From Pseudonocardia hierapolitana (GTDB lineage: Bacteria; Actinomycetota; Actinomycetes; Mycobacteriales; Pseudonocardiaceae), in NCBI RefSeq assembly GCF_007994075.1, contig NZ_VIWU01000001.1, forward strand, positions 806,001 to 870,000: a DNA stretch of 64,000 nt, in the 5' to 3' direction. This document shows positions 35,556-44,596 of the stretch, one piece after another. The notes below the pieces were generated by a model, which saw only the letters and a program-made list of their open reading frames with translations, was not told the DNA's origin and did no database searches. A program made the translations under genes and the position numbers. The first letter of the stretch is position 1; every line of letters starts with the position of its first letter.

Positions 35556-36842
35556 GTGACCGGGGATCGATTCATCCCGTTCCGCAGGACCAGCATCGTC
35601 ACGATGTGTGCGGATGAGGTACCGGCTGAGGAGCGGGAGTCGTTCAAGGCCTTCGCCGAGTTGCTGGCCAGCCTGCTGCACCATGAGTTCCGCGCCCGGC
35701 TCGAAGCACTCAAGGACGCCTACTACCCGTTCAACCCGGACACCGACACGCGCGCGTTCGACGCCGACGCGCGCACGTCCGTCGAGTTGGGCCCCACCGA
35801 GCATCAGGCGGCGCAGCAGCGTCTGGTCGACGAGCTGACCGCCCTTGCCGAGCACGCGAACTTCGAGCGCATCAGCACCGACGACCTCGACCGCGCGTTC
35901 GTCGAGGAGTCGTTGATGAAGGTCCGCCTGGAAGCCGACTTCGACGACTTCGAGCATGTCGTGTTCTACCGACGTGGCGAGCACACCCGCCAGGAGGAGG
36001 TGAAGCACCTGTTCGGGCTGCGCCGCCGGACCATCGAGTTCACCAACTACGCGAAGGTCCTCGTCTATGTGAAGTTCAAGGACGCGGCCCACTTCGAGGC
36101 CAAGGGCAAGGATGTCGACGATCTGCCGTTCAAGGCGGGGTCGACGATCATCAAGCTGTTCCAGGACGTGCCCCGCGCCGACCTGGAGATGCTGTTTCCC
36201 AATGCGCGGGTGCGGATGCGCCTCATCGACAAGTTGCTGATCGGCGTTCCCGCGGTCGTCTCCGGGATCATCGTGGTCGTGACCAAGCTCATCGCGGCGC
36301 TGATCCCGGTGTTGTTGCTGCTGGGGCTCTGGCTCGGCGTACATACGGAACCAGTCCAGCTCAATCAGGGCCAGCTTGTCGCGCTCGGAGCAGCCCTGAT
36401 GGCCTTCGGTGGCTACCTGGTGCGCCAGTTCAGCAAGTTCAAGAACCGCAAGATCCAGTTCATGAAGGCGCTGTCCGAGAACCTCTACTTCCGCAACCTC
36501 GACAACGACGCGGGCGTGTTCCACCACCTGCTGGATGCGGCCGAGGAGGAAGAGGTCAAGGAGGCGGTGCTCGCCTACCACTTCCTGCGCACCGCCGGGC
36601 AGCCGCTGACCGCCGCGGAGCTGGACCGGCGGATCGAGGACTGGTTCGCCCGGCGGTGGGAGGCCGCCTTCGACTTCGAAGTCGACGACGGCGTGGGCAA
36701 GTTGCGCCGGCTGCGGCTGGTCGACGAAGACGGACAGGGACGGCTTACCGCAGTGACGCTGGACGAGGCCAAGCGCCGCCTGGACGAGATCTGGGACAAC
36801 CTGTTCGCCTACCATGCACCGCCGCGCGCCGCCGAGGCCTGA
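35556..36842 (+). CDS. TMEM143-family (DUF3754-like) membrane protein
   Basis: A 428-residue protein. Residues 1-225 are soluble (RFIPFRRTSIVTMCADEVPA; FEHVVFYRRGEHTRQEEVKH; a GSTIIKLFQDVPRADLEMLF stretch). Two membrane helices follow at about 228-255 and 262-285 (GVPAVVSGIIVVVTKLIAAL, LVALGAALMAFGGYLV). The C-terminal domain has ENLYFRNLDNDAGVFHHLLD and a winged-helix-like end. This architecture matches the TMEM143 family, whose function is unknown. The GTG at 35556 is used. The gene is intact and has no recognisable regulator. Confidence 0.82.
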   Translation: MTGDRFIPFRRTSIVTMCADEVPAEERESFKAFAELLASLLHHEFRARLEALKDAYYPFNPDTDTRAFDADARTSVELGPTEHQAAQQRLVDELTALAEHANFERISTDDLDRAFVEESLMKVRLEADFDDFEHVVFYRRGEHTRQEEVKHLFGLRRRTIEFTNYAKVLVYVKFKDAAHFEAKGKDVDDLPFKAGSTIIKLFQDVPRADLEMLFPNARVRMRLIDKLLIGVPAVVSGIIVVVTKLIAALIPVLLLLGLWLGVHTEPVQLNQGQLVALGAALMAFGGYLVRQFSKFKNRKIQFMKALSENLYFRNLDNDAGVFHHLLDAAEEEEVKEAVLAYHFLRTAGQPLTAAELDRRIEDWFARRWEAAFDFEVDDGVGKLRRLRLVDEDGQGRLTAVTLDEAKRRLDEIWDNLFAYHAPPRAAEA

Positions 36843-37165
36843 GGCTCACGGGCCGCACGCCGGCCTTCAGACCTCGGCCGCGCCCAGCGCTCGCGGCGCA
36901 CCCGGTTGCGCCAGCGCTCGTACAGCGGCTCCGGGGAGATAACCGACCAGCCCGACGCCCGCAATCACCGACCTATCCGCGTGGGCGGCGTTTCGTCGAT
37001 GGCCCGAGCGTGGAAAGCGAGGGGTATGCAGCAGGACGTCCGCGGGCGCGTCGAGTTTGTGCACCGCTGCTGGCCGGCCGACCTCGCGCAGCTCGTGCTA
37101 CAAGGCCGCCGGAACTCTTGCTGGGCACCGGTTGGCATGGCAGCTCTTTGAGGGCGCGCCGAGGG
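36843..37165. other. Stretch without recognisable gene
   Basis: No gene or RNA recognised between the TMEM143-like gene and the small convergent gene that follows. Confidence 0.4.
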
Positions 37166-37432
37166 TCATGCGGGCAGCCGGGGCCTCGGCACTGCCGGCT
37201 CCTGTGGCCGAGGCCTCGGCGGCGTCGGCTCCGGACCAAGTAGTGCTCGCAGGTAGCCGGCCAGCTCGACGGCGGCGCTGTTGATGTGCCCGCACGTCTC
37301 CGGGGCGTACTGCTGCTTCCGGACCTCGACGAGCAGCGCCCGCAACTCGCGGACATGCTCCGGGCTGATCACTACGCTGCCCGGCTCCGTTGCCGGGATC
37401 GTGCCGCTCATGCCCACGGGCGTACCCGTCAC
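37166..37432 (-). CDS. Small hypothetical protein
   Basis: An 88-residue frame with a folded-looking core, GSVVISPEHVRELRALLVEV, RKQQYAPETCGHINSAAVEL and AGYLRALLG, then a Pro-rich tail. Helical pattern and composition support a real protein. Starts at 37432 (GTG after CAGGG) and 37411 (ATG) are both possible. No family is recognised. It stands alone between remnants. Confidence 0.5.
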   Translation of the reverse strand: MTGTPVGMSGTIPATEPGSVVISPEHVRELRALLVEVRKQQYAPETCGHINSAAVELAGYLRALLGPEPTPPRPRPQEPAVPRPRLPA

Positions 37433-37639
37433 CCCTGATCAACAAGGCAGGCACGCGCCGATATCGAACAGCCTTGTCCCTACCGAGTTCCCATGACCCT
37501 TCTGCCGATGGGAGCCGCGCCGCCGATCTGGCGGGATCCGCGGGCGGCTCAGTCACGCCGTCACACCCAACTCGCGCTGCGCCACCGAACGCACGGCCAC
37601 CCCTGCCTGCGCGCGCCGCCGGATGCCCGGCTGACCGCC

Positions 37640-37811
37640 CTGCTCCGCACTCGCGCCGAGAGCGTCCCATTCCTGATCGAGGAGCTCTGGGGGGCCGGGC
37701 ACCGGGCTGGGGGACCGATCCGTCGTGCCAGCCACCGTCGCCGAGCTCACCCGGTTCCGGCTCACCGCGCTGCCGGACACGGCGCGGCGCATCGTGCCGT
37801 TCGCCGCGTAG
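37640..37811 (+). pseudogene. LAL-type LuxR regulator internal fragment
   Basis: The plus strand reads TRAESVPFLIEEL and, after a frameshift, VPATVAELTRFRLTALPDTA-RRIVPFAA before a TAG at 37809. VPFLxEEL followed by VPxTVxELxRxRLxALP is the segment after the ATPase core of large LuxR regulators. It is the third fragment of this family besides the intact copy. Confidence 0.5.
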
Positions 37812-38066
37812 TGGGTGCGGACCGCTGCCAGGCCGCGCCCAGCAGCACCGTGGAGATGGCCTGCTTGAAGCCCGGTGTGGGCGTCGGAGACCACCAGCTG
37901 TACCCCACGAGGCCGCGGGCCTTGAGGCTGCGTAGGAACGCGGTCCAGAACGCGCCGTCCTCGCTGTCGCCGACGGCGAGCCCGAGGACCTCGCGCCAGC
38001 CATCAGCGCGCACGCCGGTGGCGATGACCACCGCCCGGGAGACGACTCGCCGGTTCACCTCCAGAT
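37812..38066 (-). mobile_element. IS256-family transposase fragment
   Basis: The minus strand reads VNRRVVSRAVVIATGVRADG, WREVLGLAVGDSEDGAFWTA and FLRSLKARGLVG, then in another frame SDAHTGLQA. This is the central DDE region of IS256 transposases (GDSEDGAFWxxFLRxLKARGL...SDAHxGL). The ends are missing and a frameshift lies near 37900. Confidence 0.85.
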
Positions 38067-38243
38067 CATCGAGTGGAAGAAGGGCGCCTGAGACCAGACG
38101 TTCTCGCGTGCGTCGGAGCCTCTCGCCGACCGGGCACGCTGTTGTGTGTCGGTTGGCGCCACACACAGCAAAGAGCCGCTTCGCCGGTTGGCAATGAACA
38201 ACTGACGCTCCGTCAGTCGGCAGTTGGCCCGATCCTCAACGTA

Positions 38244-38286
38244 GGACGACGCGTGTGGTTAGTGCGCAACTCCCCCCTCGGACACG
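38244..38286 (+). repeat. Dispersed repeat, partial copy D
   Basis: GTAGGACGACGCGTGTGGTT then AGTGCGCAACTCCCCCCTCG and GACAC match the first 35-40 bases of copies A and C. The rest of the unit, including the T-arm module, is absent, and the next DNA is a recombinase remnant. Confidence 0.6.
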
Positions 38287-38318
38287 CCCGTTAGTCACAC
38301 GCGGCGCGAGCAGGACCT

Positions 38319-38480
38319 CTACCGCTCGACCGTATGGTCGTAGCGGAGGTCCAGACTCAGCTCGTGGTGCAGCCGTTCGAGGCGGTCCGGCTCCGCGTCC
38401 TCCAACGCCGCACCGACGTCACCGAGTGAGTCGAACATCGCGTGGACCTCGGCGTCGGTGATGAGAGTCGGCGCAGGTGC
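38319..38480 (-). mobile_element. Serine recombinase C-terminal fragment
   Basis: The minus strand reads EVHAMFDSLGDVGAALEDAE, PDRLERLHHELSLDLRYDHT before the stop at 38319. The LGDxxxxLxxAxPxxxxxLxxxLxLxLxY pattern is the coiled C-terminal end of large serine recombinases. It may be the other end of the gene represented at 31853. Confidence 0.5.
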
Positions 38481-38833
38481 ACCCTCCTTGCACCTCTCGT
38501 GACCCATCCGAGCCGTTCACCTTGCGACCATCGCCATCGCGCTCGTAGCTGTACTCGTAGCTGTACTTCTACGGCCGCATGTGGACGCGACGGCCTGCGT
38601 CGTTCGCTTCCGGTTACTGTCGCTCTACATGTCGTGACGACGGCGGGACGATCCCTCGTCAGCGCGGGATCGCGCTGGTTCCCCGTCCGGCCCACACGAA
38701 CGCCCTGGGCCACAGCCCACGTGACTGCCCGCGCCACGGCCGCCCTGGAGGGGGCCGCACCGGACACGCCTGCAGATCGGCGCGGCTCGCCGGCGTGTCA
38801 GACATCTCCCCCTGGCCCCTACAGCCGTACTGG
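38481..38833. other. Upstream region of oxc
   Basis: No gene. It contains a tandem CGTAGCTGTACT repeat at about 38547-38570, and near the gene the dyad described below. Confidence 0.35.
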
Positions 38834-38846
38834 TGTACTGCATACA
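38834..38846 (+). promoter_or_regulatory. Candidate operator upstream of oxc
   Basis: TGTACTGCATACA has TGTA and TACA arms separated by five bases, 44 bases upstream of the oxc start. The shape is like many GntR-type sites. No regulator gene is next to it. A functional role is inferred. Confidence 0.35.
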
Positions 38847-38889
38847 GTCAACGGCGGAACCAACGGCACAGCCAGGGAGGACCCAGGCC

Positions 38890-40620
38890 ATGACGGACAC
38901 AGTCGCGGAGGCCGCGGAAGCGGGGGGCGACGACACGGCTGCCCTGACGGACGGGATTCACCTGGTCGTCGACGCGCTGAAGCTGAACAGGGTGGAGACG
39001 ATCTACGGTGTCGTCGGCATCCCCATCACGGACCTGGCGCGCCTGGCACAGGCGTCCGGGATCCGCTACATCGGGTTCCGGCACGAGAGCGACGCGGCGC
39101 ATGCGGCCGCGGCTGCCGGGTTCCTGACGCAGAGGGCGGGGGTCTGCCTGACGGTCTCCGCGCCGGGATTTCTCAACGGCCTGGTCGGGCTGGCGAACGC
39201 CACCACGAACTGTTTCCCGATGGTGCAGATCTCCGGCTCCAGCGAGCGCCACATCGTGGACCTGCAGCGCGGGGACTACGAGGAGATGGACCAGCTGGCG
39301 GTCGCCAAGCAGCTCTGCAAGGCGGCGTACCGGGTGTCACGGGCGGAGGACATCGGACGGGGCATCGCGCGGGCGATCCGCACGGCGGTGAGCGGCCGAC
39401 CCGGTGGGGTGTACCTGGACATCCCGGGGGCGGTGCTGGGCGAGATCATCGACAAGGACAAGGGCGAGAAGTCCCTCTGGGAGGTCGTGGACCCGGCGCC
39501 GAAGCAGATACCCGACGCCACGGCCGTCGACCGGGCCATCGAACTGCTGGCAGGCGCGCAGCGCCCGCTGATCGTGCTCGGGAAGGGCGCGGCGTACGCG
39601 CGGGCCGACGACGCGATCCGCCAGTTCGTGGAGTCGAGCGGAATCCCGTACGTCCCCATGTCGATGGCCAAGGGACTGCTGCCGGATGATCATCCGCAGT
39701 CGGCGGCCACCGCGCGGTCGCTGGCGCTGAAGCAGGCGGACGTCGTGCTGCTGGTCGGCGCGCGGCTGAACTGGCTGCTGGGGCACGGGGACGCGCCGCA
39801 GTGGAGCCCGGACGCGAAGTTCATTCAGGTCGACATCGCAGCGAACGAGATGGACTCGAATCAGCCGATCGCCGCTCCGCTGGTCGGCGACATCGGCTCG
39901 GTGATGGACGCGCTGGTGGAGCGCACGAAGCCCGGCCAGATCGCGGCACCTTCCGCGTGGCGAGATGCGCTGGCCGAGAAGTCCGCGGCGAACGTGGCGA
40001 AGATGGCCAAGCGGCTGGAGGCGGCGAAGACCGCGCAGCCGATGACGTTCCTGGGCGCGCTCCAGGCCATCCGCGACGTGATCGCCGAGCGCCCCGACGT
40101 GTACCTCGTGAACGAGGGCGCCAACGCCCTCGACCTCGCACGCAACACCATCCCGATGTCCGTGCCGCGGCACCGGCTGGACTCCGGTACCTGGGGCGTG
40201 ATGGGCATCGGCATGGGCTACGCCATCGCGGCCGCGGTGGAGACCGGGCAGCCGGTGATCGCCATCGAAGGCGACTCGGCGTTCGGCTTCTCCGGTATGG
40301 AGGCCGAAGTCATCGCCCGCTACGACCTGCCGGTGATCACAATGGTGCTCAACAACAGCGGCGTGTACCGCGGTGACGACGCCTCCCCGTCGGGCGACCC
40401 GGCGCCCACGTACCTGAGTGCGCGGCACGACATCCTCATGCAGGCGTTCGGCGGCACGGGCTACCAGGCCACGACACCCGATCAGGTCGGCGAGATGCTG
40501 CGGAAGGCGCTCGCGGAGGGCAAGCCTGCGCTGATCGACTGCATCATCGACCCGGCGGACGGCACCGAGTCCGGCAACATCAAGCATCTCAACCCGAAGG
40601 GCCTCAACGCGAAGCAGTGA
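38890..40620 (+). CDS. oxc: Oxalyl-CoA decarboxylase
   Basis: A 576-residue thiamine-diphosphate enzyme converting oxalyl-CoA to formyl-CoA and CO2. The N-terminal pyrimidine-binding domain has GVVGIPITDLARLAQASGIR and the activating Glu in FRHESDAAHAAAAAGFLTQR. The C-terminal TPP/Mg site is GDSAFGFSGMEAEVIARYDL ending in NNSG. GIPITDLA and RHESDAAH are specific to oxalyl-CoA decarboxylases among TPP enzymes. The ATG at 38890 follows GGGAGG. The usual partner, formyl-CoA:oxalate CoA-transferase, is not adjacent; the CaiB protein at the right end is 22 kb away and its specificity is unknown. Confidence 0.93.
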   Translation: MTDTVAEAAEAGGDDTAALTDGIHLVVDALKLNRVETIYGVVGIPITDLARLAQASGIRYIGFRHESDAAHAAAAAGFLTQRAGVCLTVSAPGFLNGLVGLANATTNCFPMVQISGSSERHIVDLQRGDYEEMDQLAVAKQLCKAAYRVSRAEDIGRGIARAIRTAVSGRPGGVYLDIPGAVLGEIIDKDKGEKSLWEVVDPAPKQIPDATAVDRAIELLAGAQRPLIVLGKGAAYARADDAIRQFVESSGIPYVPMSMAKGLLPDDHPQSAATARSLALKQADVVLLVGARLNWLLGHGDAPQWSPDAKFIQVDIAANEMDSNQPIAAPLVGDIGSVMDALVERTKPGQIAAPSAWRDALAEKSAANVAKMAKRLEAAKTAQPMTFLGALQAIRDVIAERPDVYLVNEGANALDLARNTIPMSVPRHRLDSGTWGVMGIGMGYAIAAAVETGQPVIAIEGDSAFGFSGMEAEVIARYDLPVITMVLNNSGVYRGDDASPSGDPAPTYLSARHDILMQAFGGTGYQATTPDQVGEMLRKALAEGKPALIDCIIDPADGTESGNIKHLNPKGLNAKQ

Positions 40621-40825
40621 TCCCTACATGGTCAGCGGCACCGTACTGGCCATCGGCTCCCGGTGCCGCTCCAAGGTAGCCCGACACCCCATACGCGGCT
40701 GGCGGGCGGAGCGCTGGTGACCAACATGGCGAGGGGCGCCGTCGGCCACCTGGATTCGGGCCGCCTCGCAGCACAAGCTGCGTGACCTGGGTCGAATCCC
40801 ACGCGACGTGATCTTGATCGTTGAA

Positions 40826-40862
40826 GGGCGACGCGTGTGGTCAGTGCGCAACTCGGACACCA
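40826..40862 (+). repeat. Dispersed repeat, partial copy E
   Basis: GGGCGACGCGTGTGGTCAGT then GCGCAACTCGGACACCACGG: the core is present, but the C-run between AACT and CGGACAC is lost. About 45 bases upstream, GGGTCGAATCCCACG is another T-arm-like string. It lies 64 bases from the end of the AlkZ-like gene. Confidence 0.5.
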
Positions 40863-40925
40863 CGGCAGAAGGCGAAGCTCCGATGCGGCCACATCGGGGT
40901 CGACCGTGGCAGCCCGGGCCTGGGC

Positions 40926-42032
40926 TCACAGCACGCTCGCCGAGACGACAGCGCGTGCGCCCAGGAACATGCCCAGCTTGTCGGCCGCAGCGTGCAGCGC
41001 GACGGTCTCGGCGGCGTCGAACGGCCGGCACAGCACCGTATCGAGCACGACGGTGTCGGCCCGGACCGTACGCCTCCAGCGGCCGGCCACCTGTGTGTCG
41101 ACCACGATGACACCGTTCGGCAGTGAGGCCTTGCCCGATGCCACGGCCGCCAGGTCGCCGAGGTCGAGCAGGTACCTGCTCTGGGTGTAGCCGACGATGT
41201 ACTCGTCGTAGGCCTGCAGCAACCGCACCGATGGGGACGGGGCCGGCGTGCGGGCGTTTCCCGGCGCGGACCAGAAGGTGATGCCGTCGACGTCGGTGCT
41301 CTCCAGCGCGTCGCCGGCGAGCGACAGCCCGGTGGCGATGTCGACACGCGTGAGGCTGGACCACCACGCCAGGTCCTTCGCCGTCGCCGGACCATGACTG
41401 GTGAAGAACCGGCCGACCAGCTCGGCCAGCGCCGCCTCGCGCTCCAGGCTCGCCGCCCGCGGGACCCGCTCCTCCAGCAGCGCGTACGTGTGCTGTTTCC
41501 CCCGCAGCGGGCCGCTGCAGACCATCCGCTCCAGTTCGGCGTGGATGAGGATGTAGCCGAGCCGGAACCCCGTCGCGGTGATGCCATGGCGGGCGAGCAA
41601 CGCCGCGATCTCGGTGCGAGTGAGGTGGTGCCCGTCGGCGACGGCGTCGGCGATCAGGTCCGTGGTGCGGCGCAGCAGCGGACCGTCGAGCTCACCCCGC
41701 CGGTAGGCATAGGTGTTGAGCGCGTGGATCCGCGGCGCCGTCAGTTCCAGCAGCCAGCGCAAGTCGGCGGGGGCCACGAAGTGCCACGTCGGGCGTAGTA
41801 CGTGCGTGCGCAGGATGACGCCGTCGTCGAATGCGCGATCGAGGTCTGCGTCGGTGACGCCGGGGCCGAGCCGCTGGGCGAGCGCCCACTTCGCCGGGTG
41901 GTAGTCCTGAGACTGCAGCCCGCCGAACCAGCCGACCACATCGGCGGCGTCGGCGAACGGGGCCGGCTGCGCGCCGCCCAGGCCAACGGCGCCGGTGCGG
42001 CGGTGGGCCAACTCGAGCCCCTCCAGCGTCAC
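40926..42032 (-). CDS. HTH_42 / AlkZ-like winged-helix DNA-binding protein (putative DNA glycosylase)
   Basis: A 368-residue protein of the family that includes the DNA glycosylases AlkZ and YcaQ, which unhook interstrand crosslinks and bulky alkyl adducts. The QxQ motif required for catalysis is present in FGGLQSQDYHPAKWALAQRL. Typical downstream stretches are VLRPTWHFVAPADLRWLLEL, GPATAKDLAWWSSLT and LLQAYDEYIVGY. The GTG at 42032 is used. AlkZ relatives often protect producers of DNA-damaging metabolites, but no such biosynthetic cluster is visible here. Confidence 0.8.
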   Translation of the reverse strand: MTLEGLELAHRRTGAVGLGGAQPAPFADAADVVGWFGGLQSQDYHPAKWALAQRLGPGVTDADLDRAFDDGVILRTHVLRPTWHFVAPADLRWLLELTAPRIHALNTYAYRRGELDGPLLRRTTDLIADAVADGHHLTRTEIAALLARHGITATGFRLGYILIHAELERMVCSGPLRGKQHTYALLEERVPRAASLEREAALAELVGRFFTSHGPATAKDLAWWSSLTRVDIATGLSLAGDALESTDVDGITFWSAPGNARTPAPSPSVRLLQAYDEYIVGYTQSRYLLDLGDLAAVASGKASLPNGVIVVDTQVAGRWRRTVRADTVVLDTVLCRPFDAAETVALHAAADKLGMFLGARAVVSASVL

Positions 42033-42349
42033 CGCTGCCCGCCGGCGGGCTGGGTGTGGTCGGTCGGCCGATCCTCGCGGTCCCGGACGCCGGCGAGCCG
42101 GTCGGTGGTCATGCGGATTCTCCCCACGGTTGGGTTCGGGAGTGTAGATCTGGCCACCGGCAGGATGCGAAATCTCCGCGCAGACCGGTCGGCGGGTAGC
42201 TCACGGAGTGAGTGTGGACCCACCAACAGGACAGTCCGTCCGCCAAAGAGGACGGCGGGCCAGCCCTCAGAAGTGAATCAGCCATCCGCGCCGAGACCAC
42301 TTATCCCTGGAGGCCAGGACGGGAACAGTTATCCGAGGAGCACGCAACG
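42033..42349. other. Stretch without recognisable gene
   Basis: This segment lies between the AlkZ-like start and the next repeat-like sequence. No protein family or RNA recognised. Confidence 0.35.
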
Positions 42350-42398
42350 GGTGAACTGTGTGCAAGCCCCCCGGACACAGGATCGCGCTCCTGGAGCG
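42350..42398 (+). repeat. Possible diverged copy F of the dispersed repeat
   Basis: GTGTGCAAGCCCCCCGGACA then CAGGATCGCGCTCCTGGAGC resembles copy A (GTGCGCAACTCCCC, CGGACACCAGATCACGCTCC). The match is imperfect and short, so it may be chance. It runs directly into the lipoprotein pseudogene, replacing the expected signal-peptide start. Confidence 0.3.
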
Positions 42399-42954
42399 GT
42401 GAGCTCGGCGCTGGTGTTGGCCCTCACAGGGTGCGCGGCCGGGCAGCATGCGCAGACCAGCGTGCAGGTCACGATGACCGGCGGGGTGGGCGGTCGACTC
42501 GGCTCCCTGGTCGTGCGCGACGCCTTGGTCACCTACGACGGGCCGGTCCCCGGCGACGAGGTGTACCGGCCGGGCGAGACAGCCCCGCTGCAGTTCACGA
42601 TCGAACGACGCCACCAGCCGGATCGACGACGGGCTGCGCCCCGACCGGCTCGTTTCCGTGAGCAGCCCGATCGCAGAATCCGGCCGGATCGTCGGGGACA
42701 CGCGGGTACCGGATGGGCACGTGCTCACTGCGGGCTAGAACGAGCCACTGTCGGCCATCGCCCTTCCCGGAACCACCGTTGCGCAGGTCGCGCTGGTCGG
42801 TCTCACCGAGCCGATCCGCGCCGGCCTGACTTACCCGGTCGTGTTCACCTTCGAGCACGCCGGCTCACTACGCCTCGAGCTCCCCGTGGAGAACCCCGGC
42901 ATCCTGCCATCGCGAGCCCGCCAACCCGAGACGGCCGGGATCGCGACCGGCTGA
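42399..42954 (+). pseudogene. Copper-chaperone-like (PCuAC/DUF461 type) lipoprotein (decayed)
   Basis: The frame opens SSALVLALTGCA, a shortened lipoprotein signal with the lipobox LTGC, then QTSVQVTMTGGVGGRLGSLV and GETAPLQFTI. A frameshift near 42605 leads to NDATSRIDDGLRPDRLVSVS, then a TAG at 42737, and the frame resumes ALVGLTEPIRAGLTYPVVFT. The order of beta strands matches actinobacterial copper-chaperone-like lipoproteins. Frameshift, nonsense codon and a clipped signal peptide make it non-functional. Confidence 0.6.
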
Positions 42955-43091
42955 CCAGCTGAGCGCTTCCGCGAGGGCGCGAAGCTCGCGGACTGATCGG
43001 GCTCCGGGAGCCCGTCCGCATCGAGCACGCATCAAGAAACGATCGCTTCCCGACACTGCGCCTCCCCCAACGGTCGGCCCGAAGCCGGAAT

Positions 43092-43128
43092 GGTGGCGGC
43101 GCCCGCCGGGGGGTTGGCGGGCGCCACC
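43092..43128. terminator. GC-rich hairpin
   Basis: GGTGGCGGCGCCCGCC and GGCGGGCGCCACC pair through ten or more bases around GGGGGGTT. No U-tract is present. It could end transcripts from either side. It lies about 140 bases past the lipoprotein pseudogene. Confidence 0.45.
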
Positions 43129-43298
43129 ATGGCCCCCTGGCCGGTGCGAGTACGAGGGGCATGTGCCCGCCCCGTCCAAGGGTTGGAGGGAGGTCGCTCG
43201 CCGAACCAGGGAGTGTTACGCGTTGCTCGCACTCGATCAGAAGAAGTACCGATCTGCTGCAGCTCGTAGTCCTCGATTGGTGACAGCACCGCCCCCCT

Positions 43299-43481
43299 TC
43301 AGGCCTTCGGGATCAGGATCCACAGGATGATGTACGCCAGCTCCCCAGCACCGACCAACCCGAAGATCACGAATACGATGCGGACGAGCCCGCGCGGGAC
43401 GCCGAACCGATCGGCCAGCCCGGCGCACACACCGGCGATCCACTTCTCCGACTGAGGACGCACCAACCGAGAGTTCGCCAC
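43299..43481 (-). CDS. PspC-domain protein (short paralogue)
   Basis: A 60-residue protein that is little more than one PspC domain: LVRPQSEKWIAGVCAGLADR, then the membrane helix GLVRIVFVIFGLVGAGELAY ending ILWILIPKA. It uses a GTG start at 43481. Compared with the protein at 32186 it lacks the N-terminal extension and the acidic tail. PspC proteins of this size are common in stress clusters of actinobacteria. Confidence 0.82.
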   Translation of the reverse strand: MANSRLVRPQSEKWIAGVCAGLADRFGVPRGLVRIVFVIFGLVGAGELAYIILWILIPKA

Positions 43482-43529
43482 ACGAGCTGGTACCCCCCGT
43501 CGTCACCGCCCAACCCGGTGCCGATGGCG

Positions 43530-43765
43530 CAGCACGCCTCCGCCGCCACCCCCGAGCTCGTGCGTCGATGGTCGTCCGTGCCGTGCATCGTGGCCGCCGG
43601 CCAGCGCGACGTGGTGTTCCCGCCCGATCGGCTCGCCGTCGCCAAGCGTGATCAGCTCCGTGCCCGCCTGGTGACCGTGCCCGGTGCCGGCCACCTGCTG
43701 ACATACGAACAGCCCGCCGCAGTCCTCGGCCTACTGGCCGAGCAGCATCTTCCACAGTGCTTACC
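43530..43765 (+). pseudogene. Alpha/beta hydrolase C-terminal fragment
   Basis: The plus strand reads PELVRRWSSVPCIVAAGQRD, VVFPPDRLAVAKRDQLRARL and VTVPGAGHLLTYEQPAAVLG. These are the acid (GQRD) and histidine (GAGH) segments at the end of an alpha/beta hydrolase. The oxyanion and nucleophile parts are missing upstream. Confidence 0.6.
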
Positions 43766-44596
43766 GCACGGATTTCAGGCCCGACACTCCGGTCCGGCGG
43801 GTCGCGTCCGCGGCTGTGCCTTCGACGCGAGACCTGGCCCCAGACCGCACAGGATCCGAAGTCAACCTGGCCGGCGAGGCCCCGTTCGATCAAACACGAT
43901 CACGCCATCCGGTAGGTCCCCTGTCGAGCACGAAGCCAGTGCAGGGCTGGGCCCGGTCACAACGATGTCCGGCTTCGACCCCACGGCGCGCCGTACGTGT
44001 CCGAAGAGCGACAGCACTGCGAATCCTCCCTGACGGCTCAACTGATCGCACTCTGCATGAGCCCTGGATGCTGTACGACAGGGTCCTCGCCTCGTGAGGG
44101 GTCAGAGTGAGCGAGATGCGTCCCGGCTCCGGTGCCACCCGTCCCTTCACGCTCGGGTCGGGCGCCGGAGTGGTCCGAGCGGCAGCGGGCGCGGCCGACG
44201 GTGAATGCTCCGCCCACGACCTGAGGCTGATGCCATCCCCGATGGTGCCCGCGGTACCCACTGCTGTTGCTCCTATTCCTTCCACGCCTCGAGGCGATCC
44301 AGCACCTTCGCCTCCACTTTGCCGCGGCCACGCTGCCGGTTCATCGGCGTTGTTCATCGAATTCAGGTCCACCGGATTGCCGGGCAGCGGCAAGGTCACC
44401 GGGTGCCGGGCCGGTCGCGTTGGCGCGGCGCCGCGCGAGAGGAGCACGGCACATCGAACAGGGACAGGCGGTCCAGCCGGGTAGAGATTCGCGACGATGC
44501 CGGCCGTGACGAGTCGGGCTACCGCTGGGAACTGTGCGGGTTCATTCACCACACCGGTGCTGAGCTGATGTCGGCCTCGCGGACACGATCGACCGA
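43766..44596. other. Long stretch of eroded DNA
   Basis: No supported gene in 830 bases. A minus-strand piece (GRVAPEPGRISLTLTPHEAR near 44070-44160) looks like former coding sequence of unknown family. The rest is not recognisable. Confidence 0.4.

Noticed and set aside
38547..38570. Tandem CGTAGCTGTACT repeat, first considered as a CRISPR or operator array
   Set aside because: Only two units exist with no spacer. No CRISPR array or cas gene is present anywhere in the window.
40926..42032. Possible resistance gene of a DNA-damaging natural-product cluster
   Set aside because: The AlkZ-like protein is convincing, but no biosynthetic genes for a genotoxin lie within the window.
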